Assembly (NCBI GenBank): GCA_913047695.1
Contig: CAJWUI010000004.1
Location: 30,606-94,605, forward strand
DNA length: 64,000 nucleotides
Reading direction: 5' to 3'
Source of the DNA: an uncultured Bacteroidota bacterium
GTDB taxonomy: Bacteria; Bacteroidota; Bacteroidia; Flavobacteriales; Flavobacteriaceae
Numbering within the stretch: the first letter of the stretch is position 1; every line of letters starts with the position of its first letter. A program made the translations under genes and the position numbers. Below the pieces are notes generated by a model. That model made no database searches. It saw only the letters and a program-made list of their open reading frames with translations, and was not told where the DNA came from. Below, piece after piece: positions 45,703-55,412 of this stretch.

Positions 45703-47832
45703 TTATTTACTATTTTTTTCAATTATTTTAAAAGTAGTTTTTCTGTTTAGACTATGGAAATACTCTGGTCTTTTTGAACATTTAATCTTTTTGATTTCAG
45801 CATTTGAAATTGATTTTTGTACTTCAGTTAATTTTTCAGTTGCCTTTTCATAAGTATCGAAAATTCCAAGGTTAACTTGGTAATAAATATTAACTTTTAT
45901 TATTTCGACTGATCTAGGATCTAATGATTTATCTCTTGCAAAATTATCAGCACTAGTTTTATTGCTGAAAAGCCCAACCGCTATAGTAAATTTATTTACA
46001 GAACTTCCCTCTACTTTACTTTCACCGAAAGCTTTTTCTTCAATTACTGTTTTAACATTTAGTCTTGTTTTTATATAATTACTTACGGTTTTTGTTCTTC
46101 GCTCACTCAACTTTTGATTATATGTTCTTTTACCTTGACAATCAGTGAATGAAGAAATTTCAATTTTTAAATTTGGATTATTATTTAAAATTTGGGCTAT
46201 TGAATCTAGTCTAGGAATAAATTTGTCTTTCAATACGTATTTATCAAAATCAAAATATATAGGTTTTAATAAATTCTCGTAGTTTATTAATTTTTGAAAA
46301 TTCTTATTTTCTAAAGTAACTTTTATTTCTTTAGACTTGCTGAAATCACTGATAATCCTATAAGAAAAAGAATCTTTCTTAAACTCATTAGAATTTGGAT
46401 TATACCAGAAAGTACCATTTGGATTTAAATTTAATTTTCCATTAGTAACATCATTAACTATTGTGATTTTTAATGGGATAAGTTGAGCTAAAGGATCATT
46501 TTTTTTCATTTTTTCTATATCATTTTTTAAAACGTTATTAGATCCTACTACAAGAGTATCTGTCCCAAAAAAATTGTAAGAATCTTCCTCACCTTCAATT
46601 TTAGGTATAAACTTAAAGGCATATATATCGTCATCACCTTTACCTCCTTTTCTATTAGAACTTATAAATCCAGTTTTGGTTTTTATATCGATTGAAAAAG
46701 ATGTATCGTCATATTCTGAATTAAAAGGCTTACTTAAAATATTATTTTCCCAGCGATTATATATTTTATTTGTTGCCAAATAAATATTAAACTTTTGACT
46801 GGAACCTTTATTTGAGGAATAAAAAAGATATTTATCTGAAAAAATGAAGGGAAAAACTTCATCTTTTTCAGTATTGATATCTGGCCCCATATTTGTTATT
46901 TCACCTGCAATCTTATCATCTTCTATATTAACATAGTAAAGATCCATACCACCATATCCCCCGGGGCGATCACTTGAGAAATATAAAACTTTACCATCTG
47001 CCGAAATTGTTGGATGAATCGAAGAGTAGTCGTCGAAGTTTAATTCCAAAAGTTTTGGAAGTTCTTTACCAAATTTATCATAGGGAATTTGAAAAATTGC
47101 TAGTTGAATATTTTTAATTTTTCTAACCTTGTTTGTAGTCCTTGTCAGATATAACATTTTAGTTACAGGGTTTAATGAAATAGGACCGTCTTGGTAGATA
47201 GAATTGAATCTTATATTAAGTTCGTTAGCAGACTTAGTTTTGAATGTTGAGGTATCAATTTCGGTTTTATACAAGTTGTAAATCTGATTTATTGATTTAA
47301 TTTTTTTCCGAATGTATTTTTGATTGCCTAAATAGAAGATTGATCCCTTATCTGGATCAATCATAAATGCACCAAACTCAGATTTTTGAGTATTTAGGTT
47401 TAAATTTAAAACTTCATAATTTTTTGAATTTATTCTTGTTTTGAAGTCAGTGTTATCATTAAGAGGTATTCTTTTAGCCTTTTCAATGTATTCTCTAACT
47501 AGCTTTTTATTTTCAGGTATCAAGGAAATATAGTCATAATAATCAGCGACATTAGCATAATCTGACTGAACCAGAGGATCTAAAACCTTTGCTGCTTCTT
47601 CAATCCTTTTTATATTTTTTAATGACTTAGAGTATATTCTTACAGTATTTGGGAAAAGTGAGTCCTCTATGTTAGATAACCTCTCAACAACTTTTGCGAA
47701 ATCTTTATTTTCAAAAAAATATTCTGCCCATTGGATGTCATAATTTAAATCCATGTCAGTTTTGTCTGATTTTTTTTGTCCCAGACTATAAAAACTAACT
47801 AAAATTGATATTATAAAAGCTGCTTTTTTCAT
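45703..47832 (-). CDS. OmpA-family protein with PD40 propeller and an inserted SPOR domain
   Basis: 709 residues. Signal peptide (1-18), helical TPR-like region (about 30-125), PD40/WD40-like beta-propeller repeats (about 210-400; for example ADGKVLYFSSDRPGGYGGMD), a cadherin-like segment (NGTFWYNPNSNEF), then an OmpA-like domain from about 523 (PIYFDFDKYVLKD, NQKLSERRTKTVSNYI). After FGESK at 602-606 a SPOR-like stretch (about 613-683: FTIAVGLFSNKTSADNF, YQVNLGIFDTYEKATEKL) intervenes before CSKRPEYFHSLNRKTTFKI, the usual last strand of OmpA domains. Third gene of the giant protein-PorP-OmpA cassette, 2 bases after PorP. It probably ties the outer-membrane machinery to peptidoglycan. Confidence 0.9.
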   Translation of the reverse strand: MKKAAFIISILVSFYSLGQKKSDKTDMDLNYDIQWAEYFFENKDFAKVVERLSNIEDSLFPNTVRIYSKSLKNIKRIEEAAKVLDPLVQSDYANVADYYDYISLIPENKKLVREYIEKAKRIPLNDNTDFKTRINSKNYEVLNLNLNTQKSEFGAFMIDPDKGSIFYLGNQKYIRKKIKSINQIYNLYKTEIDTSTFKTKSANELNIRFNSIYQDGPISLNPVTKMLYLTRTTNKVRKIKNIQLAIFQIPYDKFGKELPKLLELNFDDYSSIHPTISADGKVLYFSSDRPGGYGGMDLYYVNIEDDKIAGEITNMGPDINTEKDEVFPFIFSDKYLFYSSNKGSSQKFNIYLATNKIYNRWENNILSKPFNSEYDDTSFSIDIKTKTGFISSNRKGGKGDDDIYAFKFIPKIEGEEDSYNFFGTDTLVVGSNNVLKNDIEKMKKNDPLAQLIPLKITIVNDVTNGKLNLNPNGTFWYNPNSNEFKKDSFSYRIISDFSKSKEIKVTLENKNFQKLINYENLLKPIYFDFDKYVLKDKFIPRLDSIAQILNNNPNLKIEISSFTDCQGKRTYNQKLSERRTKTVSNYIKTRLNVKTVIEEKAFGESKVEGSSVNKFTIAVGLFSNKTSADNFARDKSLDPRSVEIIKVNIYYQVNLGIFDTYEKATEKLTEVQKSISNAEIKKIKCSKRPEYFHSLNRKTTFKIIEKNSK
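45784..45996 (-). other. SPOR domain lodged within the OmpA-like domain
   Basis: Codons 613-683 of the OmpA-family gene. Two related halves, KFTIAVGLFSNKTSADNFA and YYQVNLGIFDTYEKATEKL, follow the beta-alpha pattern of SPOR, which binds glycan strands stripped of stem peptides. The OmpA body ends at FGES before it and its last strand resumes at CSKRPEYFHSLNRKTTFKI after it. Confidence 0.7.
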
Positions 47833-47834
47833 TA

Positions 47835-48782
47835 TTAGAAAATTCTAGGGGATCTTAGCACACCGAATGCTCTTGGATTAAATTCGTAACGGAGTAGAAA
47901 CTCGTGAGAATAAGTATTTGTAAAATTCCTTATCCCAATTGAATTTGAAAACACATAACCAACACTAAAACTGTTGCTAATATGAATTCCTGCAATTAGA
48001 CCAACACCAGCTCCCGATTGGATGACATCATTTGATATGCTCACAAGGTTTTTTAACTGAGGACCAAACCAAATAGATTTGTTAAAGTAGAGTAAAGTAC
48101 TGAAATCATATGAAATAGGGCTTCTACTTGTAAATTTTAGCAAAAGACTTGGCTTTAATTCAATGGAATTAGATAATGATATTAAACCACCGGTAATAAA
48201 GTAATTGTGTCGGATTAAAAAATATTTTTCGTCTTGAATCATTCTAGGTATTGAATATCCAAAATAAAACCTTGGTGTGTGATAGTAAAACCCAAAACCA
48301 ATATTTGGTTCTAATGATTCAGGGATATCATTTGTATATAGAGTATAATCTTGCTGTTGTTGTGGGGAGAGTATATCACTATTAAAATCGAAAAGTGAGG
48401 CTGATAACTTTAAACCAAGTCCTAAATAATGTTTTTTATCGTTCAATTTTAGTTGATAAGCTAAATCTGCTGCAAACTGTGAACTTTCTAATGGACCAAT
48501 CCGATCAACAAGCCCAGTTAAGGAAAAACCAAGATTTTTATTATTTCTAGAGCCGTTATATGCGAAACTGTGAGTTACAGGAGCTCCCTCAAAACCAACC
48601 CATTGGGATCTGGATAAAAATGTAAATGATGAATAGTTTTTTGAACCAGCGTAACCTGCATTAAAACTTTGGTGATTAAACATGTACATGTTAAAACTTG
48701 ATTCTTGCTGACTATTAATAATCAAAGGGAGCATCAAAAAAATTGACCTAAAAAATTTTAATATATCTTTTCTCTTCATCAT
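47835..48782 (-). CDS. PorP/SprF family type IX secretion membrane protein
   Basis: 315 residues with a signal peptide and an amphipathic beta-strand pattern of a small outer-membrane barrel. Hallmarks: SSFNMYMFNHQSFNAGYAG near the mature N terminus, then SRSQWVGFEGAP and PNIGFGFYYHTPRFYFGYS. SprF of F. johnsoniae is needed for secretion of the adhesin SprB; family members usually sit next to their cargo gene, as here. Its ATG overlaps the giant gene stop by 4 bases. Confidence 0.93.
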   Translation of the reverse strand: MMKRKDILKFFRSIFLMLPLIINSQQESSFNMYMFNHQSFNAGYAGSKNYSSFTFLSRSQWVGFEGAPVTHSFAYNGSRNNKNLGFSLTGLVDRIGPLESSQFAADLAYQLKLNDKKHYLGLGLKLSASLFDFNSDILSPQQQQDYTLYTNDIPESLEPNIGFGFYYHTPRFYFGYSIPRMIQDEKYFLIRHNYFITGGLISLSNSIELKPSLLLKFTSRSPISYDFSTLLYFNKSIWFGPQLKNLVSISNDVIQSGAGVGLIAGIHISNSFSVGYVFSNSIGIRNFTNTYSHEFLLRYEFNPRAFGVLRSPRIF

Positions 48783-51700
48783 CTTTTAATGTAAATAAAC
48801 CCTTTATGTAATTCTCCTCCTTCACTTTCTTCAAAGAAATAAAAGTAAACACCCTCTGGAAGTAATTTCGAATTATCCCCATAGCTCATGTTAGGTGCAC
48901 CGTCCCAATCATTTTGATAGTTTTTTGTTTCATATACTTTTTGTTCCCATCTATTATAAATTATTAATCGGTGGTCTGGAAAAGCATCTATACCTGAAAT
49001 AACAAATAGATCATTTATTCCGTCACCATTTGGACTAAATGAATTTGGAATAAAAAGTTCCTGAAAAACAAGTTCTATTGATTCTGTTAAGACTGGCACT
49101 GGACATGAGCTTAACAATTGCTCAACTTTTAGCCTAAATTTATATCCAACATAATTTTTGTTTGGATTAGTAAGTTCTAATTTTGAAGTATAAACTCCTC
49201 TGAAATCTATATCCTCACTTAAATCAGTCCAATCTTCAAAATCTCTTTTAATCTGCCACCTAAAATAGTAGGAAGAAGCAGAATAAGGATAACTTAGTGT
49301 TGTTGACTTGCCTGGCTCTATTTCAACAAAAATTTGATCTGGTGATAAAATTTCAGGTAAATCTAAGACCTCTAAAAAGTCATAAATTCCATTATTATTT
49401 AAATCTTGTGGTATTCCGTTATATGAATCCTGGTCTAACACTAGTCCATTACTGTCTACAAATAATATAGAATCACCAATAATACCATCATTATTTTGAT
49501 CTATAAAACCAGCTTCTACGACGTCAAAACAGCCATCATTATCACTATCTAAATCAATACTGTTTGGTATACCGTCTCCATCAGTATCTTCATCAGTTTC
49601 TATTTCATCTTTTATACCATCATTATCATCATCTTGATCTATACTATTTTCAACACCATCTGAGTCACAATCAGGAGAACTTGTAACTGGCTCTGTAACG
49701 CTTTCGGATTTGAAACTACAATTATTTTCAGGGTCTGTGGAATCTTCACTCTCTTTTGAATTTAAAACTCCATCTCCGTCGATATCATCATCACAAACAT
49801 CTCCTATACCATCTTTATCTAAATCAGATTGGTCATAGTTGCTTGCAAGTGGGCAGTTATCAAGATCGTTTCTTACACCATCACCATCCAAATCATCATT
49901 ATCTTCATTAATTACAATAACTGATGTTGGTAAAACAGTTCTATATGTAATATCTGAGCGAACGTCATCTACAGATATGATAATTTGGGAACCAATATCT
50001 CCGTCAATTATTGGATCGTCTTTACCTGTTACAATTATCTCTTGATTAATATTCCAATTATCTTTTGTAAAGACTAATTCTGAAAAATTGATTAACAATT
50101 CTGTAATATCAGCAACACCAAAGTTTAAAAATACATCTGTATTTATTGCTGAAGTTAAATTTACACTGAGTATTGAAGTTGTTCCATTTTCAGAAACATT
50201 ATCAGACAAGTTAAAAACGACTTGTGCAACATCATCATCCTCATTAGTTAGAGTTGGATTTGAAATGTCATCTGCCCCTATAGCATCGTAAAAAGGACTC
50301 ACAGATGTAGGATCTCCTGTAATTAGAATTAACTCCTGGTTTCCATCCGCAAAAAGTTCATCTATTCCAGTAATTGTTACCACATTTGAACTAGGATTAT
50401 CCCAATTATCAGCAAGTATAGTAATACTATCTGCAGACAAGTCCATCTCATTTGCTGGGCCATCAAGACTCAAAGGTATTGTAACACTTTCCCCACCATC
50501 AGGCTTTGACAAAAGACTAAATTGAACAACTACATAATCTCCAGATTCACTAGTTGAGAAATCATCATTTAAAACTGTTAAAATTATTCCAGGAGAATCA
50601 TTATCCTGATTTGACATGTTAACATCATCTACTGTTGACCCATCTAGTAGACCATAATTGTCATCTGTCGATGATACATTACCTGTAACAATAATATAAT
50701 CAGCAGCGCCATCACTCACAGGAGGATCATCATCCACACCAGTGACAGTAACTGCTTGAGGAATATTCCAGTTAGTTGCATCGAAGGAAATAACAGAAGT
50801 AGACAAAACTCCCTCCAACTCATTAGTTGAAGTTAATTCTATAAATACATCACTTAAGGGCTCAGTAGTTAAATTGATTTCAAATGAACCCGTATCTCCA
50901 GATTCACTAGTTAAATTATCTAAAACATTTACTATTATATCTACTACCTCGTTATCTTCAGTAATCACGTCTACAGATTTGTCTGCGGCTCCTGTAAAAG
51001 AAGCATCAGAACTTGAGCTTACCGAACCAGTGATAGTAGAGGTTTGATTTTCATCGAAAATAAAGTCATCTACAACTTGTAGACTTATAGTTTGTGGAAT
51101 ATTCCAATTAGTAGAATTAAAAGTCACAGTAGGGTTAACAATTGTTGCTTCTGTAGAATCATTCCCAGAAAAATCAATAATAACATCAGAGGAAGGAATA
51201 GCAGTTAACGAAACTGTAAACGTAACAAGGTCACCAAGTGCTTCTTCTTTTAGATTTCCACTAACATCACTTATAGTAAAGTCACCTATATCATCATCAA
51301 TTGTTAAAACTTGTCGGTCTTCTGGGGGTAGTGATAAAAATGCGGGATCAGAAGCGGCATTTATTCTGGCCGTAATTGATGTATTTTGATCGCCATCAAT
51401 TAAAAAATCATCCGCACTATTGATAATTATTGTTTGTGAAACATTCCAATTGGAATTCGTAAATGTTAAACTAGTATCACTTAGAGTTTTTTCGGTTGAA
51501 TCATTATTTATTATATCTACAAAAACATCATTTACAGGCTGCGCTGTTAAAACTATTGAGAATTCTGCTGTAGCAGGATCATTTTCAGTCACAAAGGCGG
51601 GATCTACTATCCCTCTTTTTCCAGCTGAAGGTGAAATTGTTGTAGACTCTGAATCTGTAGGTAGTTCAACGCCACCCTCTCCAGTTGTTACTTCATCTTC

Positions 51701-54700
51701 AACTGTTCTAATAACCTGTGAAACATCCCATCCAGGAATATCATTGTTAAAAATTGTCACACTATAAGTAGAAGTTCCAAGAGGAATAAAACAATCATCG
51801 CTAGAAGGGTCAAAATCTAGAACTAAAGTAGCAGTCACTGTTCCATCAACCAGAGGTTCGTCTATAGCATCAAGATTTATTGATTGTGGAGTATTCCAGT
51901 TAGAATTATTAAAAATGACAAAATCTTGGCTTACAACGTAATGTCCTGTTGGGCTAACAGTAAAATTAATTCGAACTGTGTCACTTGGAGTATCTGATAA
52001 AACGATTGTGAGGGTATCATTTGAAACACCTTCATTTAAGACCAAAGGCATACCGCTAGGTGTAATACCAGGGTCAGACAAATCAAGTGTAACTGATGTC
52101 GAAAATGTAGCACATACATATTCATCCTTTGTTATAACAGCTCTAAATAAAGAATTATCCATCGCAAAAGGAGGGGAGGTTAGATTTAAAATATTTGAAG
52201 TAACACCAGAGTACAATGCATTATTTGCTAAATTCTCCCAGTTACCACTTGTAGTATTTAATTTTTGCCACTGGTAATTTAAATTTGTTTGAGTACTTGA
52301 AACAGTGAACGAAGTGTTGTCCCCATTACAAACTAAAACATCGAGTGGTTCAAGTGAAAAAGAAGGCGCCTCAGAGAATTCTAAAAAATCTCTTACACCA
52401 TTTGAATTTCCGTCTCTAGGAGTTGTATAGCCTTCACCTTGATTATTTACTCTACCGGGTTCTGCGCTCAGTTCATTTTCCACAGTCACTGGATCTGTGC
52501 CTAAATACCCATTAGAATCTACATCAGTAAAACCCGCCTCTCTTGTATCAAAACAAGCATCTTCGTCACTGTCGTGATCATAAGCATTCGAAATAGTATC
52601 TGAATCAGTATCTGTATTTAGATATTCTATAGAAAAAACACCGTTAAATACCACATTACCTGAAGCTGTTGGTGCTCCCACTTGTGTTAAGGTGATTTCA
52701 CTTACTCCATCGGCTTGGAATGAGAATCTATTAGAATTATCGGCAGCTCCATCAAAAGTGAAAAGTATTTCACTTGAGGTATAAGTAACGACTCCAGAAT
52801 CATAGACGTTATTTTGGTTTGTGTCAACTCTTAACTCATCACCTGGGTCAAGCATTGTTAGAGTTAATGAAGTTGGAAATATGCTCACCTTATAAGTGTC
52901 TCCTGTAATAAAGGTGTGGGCAAAATTAATATCCTCAAATAATTTAATATTTACAGGTTCTGTAAACGAAAGTTTGTACGCCCCTGATTCTCCTGGTGGA
53001 ACAGTCAGTTGAAAAGCACCTGAGGTTTGCCCTGTCATATTTACCGTTCCAGGGTTACTTCTTGTAAATGTAGACGAAGGAATGGAATTGTTAGTTGATA
53101 AATCTGGAAAAACCAAAGTAGGGTTATTTATATCAGAAAGATTAAGTGAACTTACCAGTCTTGATTCAACGGTATTATATATACCATCATTATCAATGTC
53201 AACATCTATATTATCGTAAATACCGTCAGTGTCAGTATCTACAGGACAATTACTCACTTTTTTGGGATTTGATTCTAATCGATAAGGATCACTTCCAGAA
53301 CAGGTTATTACACCTATTGCTTTATAAAAGCCTACTTGTGTAGGAGTAACAGTCTGAGTGTCCCATCCTGCAACAGTATTGAAGTTTACTGCTCCTTCAC
53401 CATTCCAATATTCCCATTCAACAGAATCAAAATCAGAAAAATTTGTAAGGCTTAAACTTACATAAGGAATACAGTCATTTAAACCTGTTGCACCTGCTTC
53501 ATTAAAACTACTATCTGGTGGAGATGGAAATCCAGAGTAAAAAGCGCCTGCTGTTGCACTACCAGAAGAATTATAATAAGCTGCATATAATTCGGCTTTA
53601 CTTCCATCAGGGTAATTTGAGAATACAGAAACGTTACCCGTTAACCCTTGAATTTTATATGTTGTATAGTTTGGATTTCCTATGACTGTTCTACCAGAGC
53701 TTTTTTCGTTTCCGGTTGCTGCCCCTAAAATATTATTTATTCTTACAGTGCCATAAGTAAAATCACCAGTCCAAGTAGGAGTTGGGGTATTTTCATCACT
53801 GATAGTAACTGATGCTGTTGCTGGAGCTACAATTGTTAAAAAAGTATTCCAATTTTGCCCTGCAGCATCTCTTATATTTGGAATTGTTTCAATTGTTTCA
53901 ATACTTGTACAGCTGAGTGGGGGCACAAACCACAAATCTGTATTAGCAGAACCTCCATTTGAAATAGCTTGATAAGCATAGGCTTTTTTTGAGGTTCTAA
54001 CATAAATATTTCCATTACCAGAATATTCATCTCCTTCTATAGAATGATACTCCCCTGCCGCAAGTGTTACAGTAGCTGTGGTTTCACCGTTTAAAAAAAC
54101 TTCTGTATCATCTTCATGAGCAACAATAATTGCATTGTCATAATCTTCATCACCAGCAGTTGGATTTCCTTTTATAAAAATAAATTCAGTACCTGCTTTA
54201 TCAAGGCCTACAATTTGATCTATTCCGTGGTCGCGACCGTTTTGTGTCTCTGTCATGCTTCCATTAGCACCACCAGATATAACAGCTATATTTTTACTAG
54301 ATTCAATTGACATACCAATAAGCGCATCTCTATTTGCTATTGGATATGGGTAACCTTGATCAGCAAGATTACCGGTCGGAGGATCTTCTACATCATCCCA
54401 TTTAGCTGCTTTCATCGCAACCACATAAGTTTCAAATTGATCGAGTGTTATAACAATGTCATTAATATTTCCCACACCATCATAGGTTTCAATAATATTT
54501 TCAATATCTGGATAACCGCTTGCTGCTGGTATCATACTGAATATTTCGCTAAAAGTTACTGTAGTAGTTCCTGCTTCCACTGCCATAACTGAAGCAAAGT
54601 TTAAATAATAATGAGAGATTGGCCTTCCATTGGTAAAGCCTCCATTTCTAAAAGATTTTCCCAACGCAGCCTCACCTTTACTTACCAGACCACTACCTTG

Positions 54701-55135
54701 AGCATTCGCTCTATACCTAAGATTTACATAAATAGGAGCATCTGCTTCTATATAAAACCCTTTATTAGACATTTCAGATCCACTCTCTGATGCTGTAATA
54801 AAAAGTTGGCCATAACCTCCTCCATCAGCTAAATAGCGATTAATATTATCGACCCTTATGTCTGCGGGCGATAATTTACTTATAACACCAGTAAAACGAG
54901 TTGCAGCACTAACTGGAAGAGGATATATAGAGTAAGTTACAGATTCAGTACTAGCAGTTGTAATATAAAAATATTGGGCTGACATATCATCTGCGGCACT
55001 ATTTCCTAGACCAGCCACTGATTCAGAAGCTGGTATAGGAGGAATATAATGGTATCTACTAGCCTGAGATAAAACTGCGATTGGAATTAATAGCAGAACA
55101 AAAATCCATAATATATGTCTGTAATTATGATACAT
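48779..55135 (-). CDS. Giant multidomain surface protein with gliding-motility-type C-terminal domain (T9SS cargo)
   Basis: 2118 residues. Signal peptide (about 1-23). The N-terminal roughly 500 residues resemble the IgGFc-binding protein N-terminal domain. TSP3-like calcium segments occur at about 630-660 and 840-870, an Ig-like domain at 925-1020, and six Calx-beta-like repeats at about 1030-1750 marked by NWN...Q...DD..DG. TSP3 repeats (about 1750-1900) and a further Ig-like domain follow. The end (FIPNSFSPNGDGINDLF, about 2029 onward, to GFIYIKR) is the CHU_C domain, the type B T9SS signal. Probably an adhesin or gliding-related surface filament. A -7-like TATTTTTG lies at 55152-55159 (minus strand). 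Confidence 0.92.
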   Translation of the reverse strand: MYHNYRHILWIFVLLLIPIAVLSQASRYHYIPPIPASESVAGLGNSAADDMSAQYFYITTASTESVTYSIYPLPVSAATRFTGVISKLSPADIRVDNINRYLADGGGYGQLFITASESGSEMSNKGFYIEADAPIYVNLRYRANAQGSGLVSKGEAALGKSFRNGGFTNGRPISHYYLNFASVMAVEAGTTTVTFSEIFSMIPAASGYPDIENIIETYDGVGNINDIVITLDQFETYVVAMKAAKWDDVEDPPTGNLADQGYPYPIANRDALIGMSIESSKNIAVISGGANGSMTETQNGRDHGIDQIVGLDKAGTEFIFIKGNPTAGDEDYDNAIIVAHEDDTEVFLNGETTATVTLAAGEYHSIEGDEYSGNGNIYVRTSKKAYAYQAISNGGSANTDLWFVPPLSCTSIETIETIPNIRDAAGQNWNTFLTIVAPATASVTISDENTPTPTWTGDFTYGTVRINNILGAATGNEKSSGRTVIGNPNYTTYKIQGLTGNVSVFSNYPDGSKAELYAAYYNSSGSATAGAFYSGFPSPPDSSFNEAGATGLNDCIPYVSLSLTNFSDFDSVEWEYWNGEGAVNFNTVAGWDTQTVTPTQVGFYKAIGVITCSGSDPYRLESNPKKVSNCPVDTDTDGIYDNIDVDIDNDGIYNTVESRLVSSLNLSDINNPTLVFPDLSTNNSIPSSTFTRSNPGTVNMTGQTSGAFQLTVPPGESGAYKLSFTEPVNIKLFEDINFAHTFITGDTYKVSIFPTSLTLTMLDPGDELRVDTNQNNVYDSGVVTYTSSEILFTFDGAADNSNRFSFQADGVSEITLTQVGAPTASGNVVFNGVFSIEYLNTDTDSDTISNAYDHDSDEDACFDTREAGFTDVDSNGYLGTDPVTVENELSAEPGRVNNQGEGYTTPRDGNSNGVRDFLEFSEAPSFSLEPLDVLVCNGDNTSFTVSSTQTNLNYQWQKLNTTSGNWENLANNALYSGVTSNILNLTSPPFAMDNSLFRAVITKDEYVCATFSTSVTLDLSDPGITPSGMPLVLNEGVSNDTLTIVLSDTPSDTVRINFTVSPTGHYVVSQDFVIFNNSNWNTPQSINLDAIDEPLVDGTVTATLVLDFDPSSDDCFIPLGTSTYSVTIFNNDIPGWDVSQVIRTVEDEVTTGEGGVELPTDSESTTISPSAGKRGIVDPAFVTENDPATAEFSIVLTAQPVNDVFVDIINNDSTEKTLSDTSLTFTNSNWNVSQTIIINSADDFLIDGDQNTSITARINAASDPAFLSLPPEDRQVLTIDDDIGDFTISDVSGNLKEEALGDLVTFTVSLTAIPSSDVIIDFSGNDSTEATIVNPTVTFNSTNWNIPQTISLQVVDDFIFDENQTSTITGSVSSSSDASFTGAADKSVDVITEDNEVVDIIVNVLDNLTSESGDTGSFEINLTTEPLSDVFIELTSTNELEGVLSTSVISFDATNWNIPQAVTVTGVDDDPPVSDGAADYIIVTGNVSSTDDNYGLLDGSTVDDVNMSNQDNDSPGIILTVLNDDFSTSESGDYVVVQFSLLSKPDGGESVTIPLSLDGPANEMDLSADSITILADNWDNPSSNVVTITGIDELFADGNQELILITGDPTSVSPFYDAIGADDISNPTLTNEDDDVAQVVFNLSDNVSENGTTSILSVNLTSAINTDVFLNFGVADITELLINFSELVFTKDNWNINQEIIVTGKDDPIIDGDIGSQIIISVDDVRSDITYRTVLPTSVIVINEDNDDLDGDGVRNDLDNCPLASNYDQSDLDKDGIGDVCDDDIDGDGVLNSKESEDSTDPENNCSFKSESVTEPVTSSPDCDSDGVENSIDQDDDNDGIKDEIETDEDTDGDGIPNSIDLDSDNDGCFDVVEAGFIDQNNDGIIGDSILFVDSNGLVLDQDSYNGIPQDLNNNGIYDFLEVLDLPEILSPDQIFVEIEPGKSTTLSYPYSASSYYFRWQIKRDFEDWTDLSEDIDFRGVYTSKLELTNPNKNYVGYKFRLKVEQLLSSCPVPVLTESIELVFQELFIPNSFSPNGDGINDLFVISGIDAFPDHRLIIYNRWEQKVYETKNYQNDWDGAPNMSYGDNSKLLPEGVYFYFFEESEGGELHKGFIYIKR
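49990..52060 (-). repeat. Six tandem Calx-beta-like repeats in the giant surface protein
   Basis: The conserved tryptophan of the NWN motif falls at residues 1080, 1230, 1344, 1456, 1578 and 1694, giving spacings of 150, 114, 112, 122 and 116 residues. Each unit ends with an acidic VDD/IDE..DG turn likely to bind Ca2+. Sequence identity between units is modest, so this is an old duplication rather than a recent one. Span given is approximate. Confidence 0.75.
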
Positions 55136-55250
55136 AAGTAATCCTTCAGTACAAAAATATTAAATATATAGTAAATCCAGTTTTTAACGATTTTATATTA
55201 AAGGGTTTGATAAGCGTTTAACTTAAAAGACTTAAATTAAAGGGTCAATT

Positions 55251-55412
55251 TTATTTATTAATAAACCAAGGGAATTTTTTATTATAACCTACGGTTTTCC
55301 GTGATTTTTTATCAAGTTTTAATTTAGGAAGATCAACTTTGTAATAATAGCCACAGACACATGCATCACAAGAACATGGCGCAGTATTTCCGATCAAATC
55401 TTCAACATTCAT
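55251..55412 (-). CDS. Cys-rich 53-residue microprotein, unassigned
   Basis: A 53-codon frame from ATG 55410-55412 to TAA 55251-55253. The N-terminal third holds a compact CxCxxCxC motif (APCSCDACVCGYYY, cysteines 13, 15, 18, 20); the rest is basic (LPKLKLDKKSRKTVGYNKK) and ends in FPWFINK. The pattern looks like a small metal-binding site. No signal peptide. It lies alone between the giant protein gene and tRNA-Val. Upstream on its strand, TTTG, 19 bases, then TATATTAT is a partial promoter match. Not recognised; the composition is unlike random AT-rich sequence, which argues for a real gene. Confidence 0.5.
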   Translation of the reverse strand: MNVEDLIGNTAPCSCDACVCGYYYKVDLPKLKLDKKSRKTVGYNKKFPWFINK

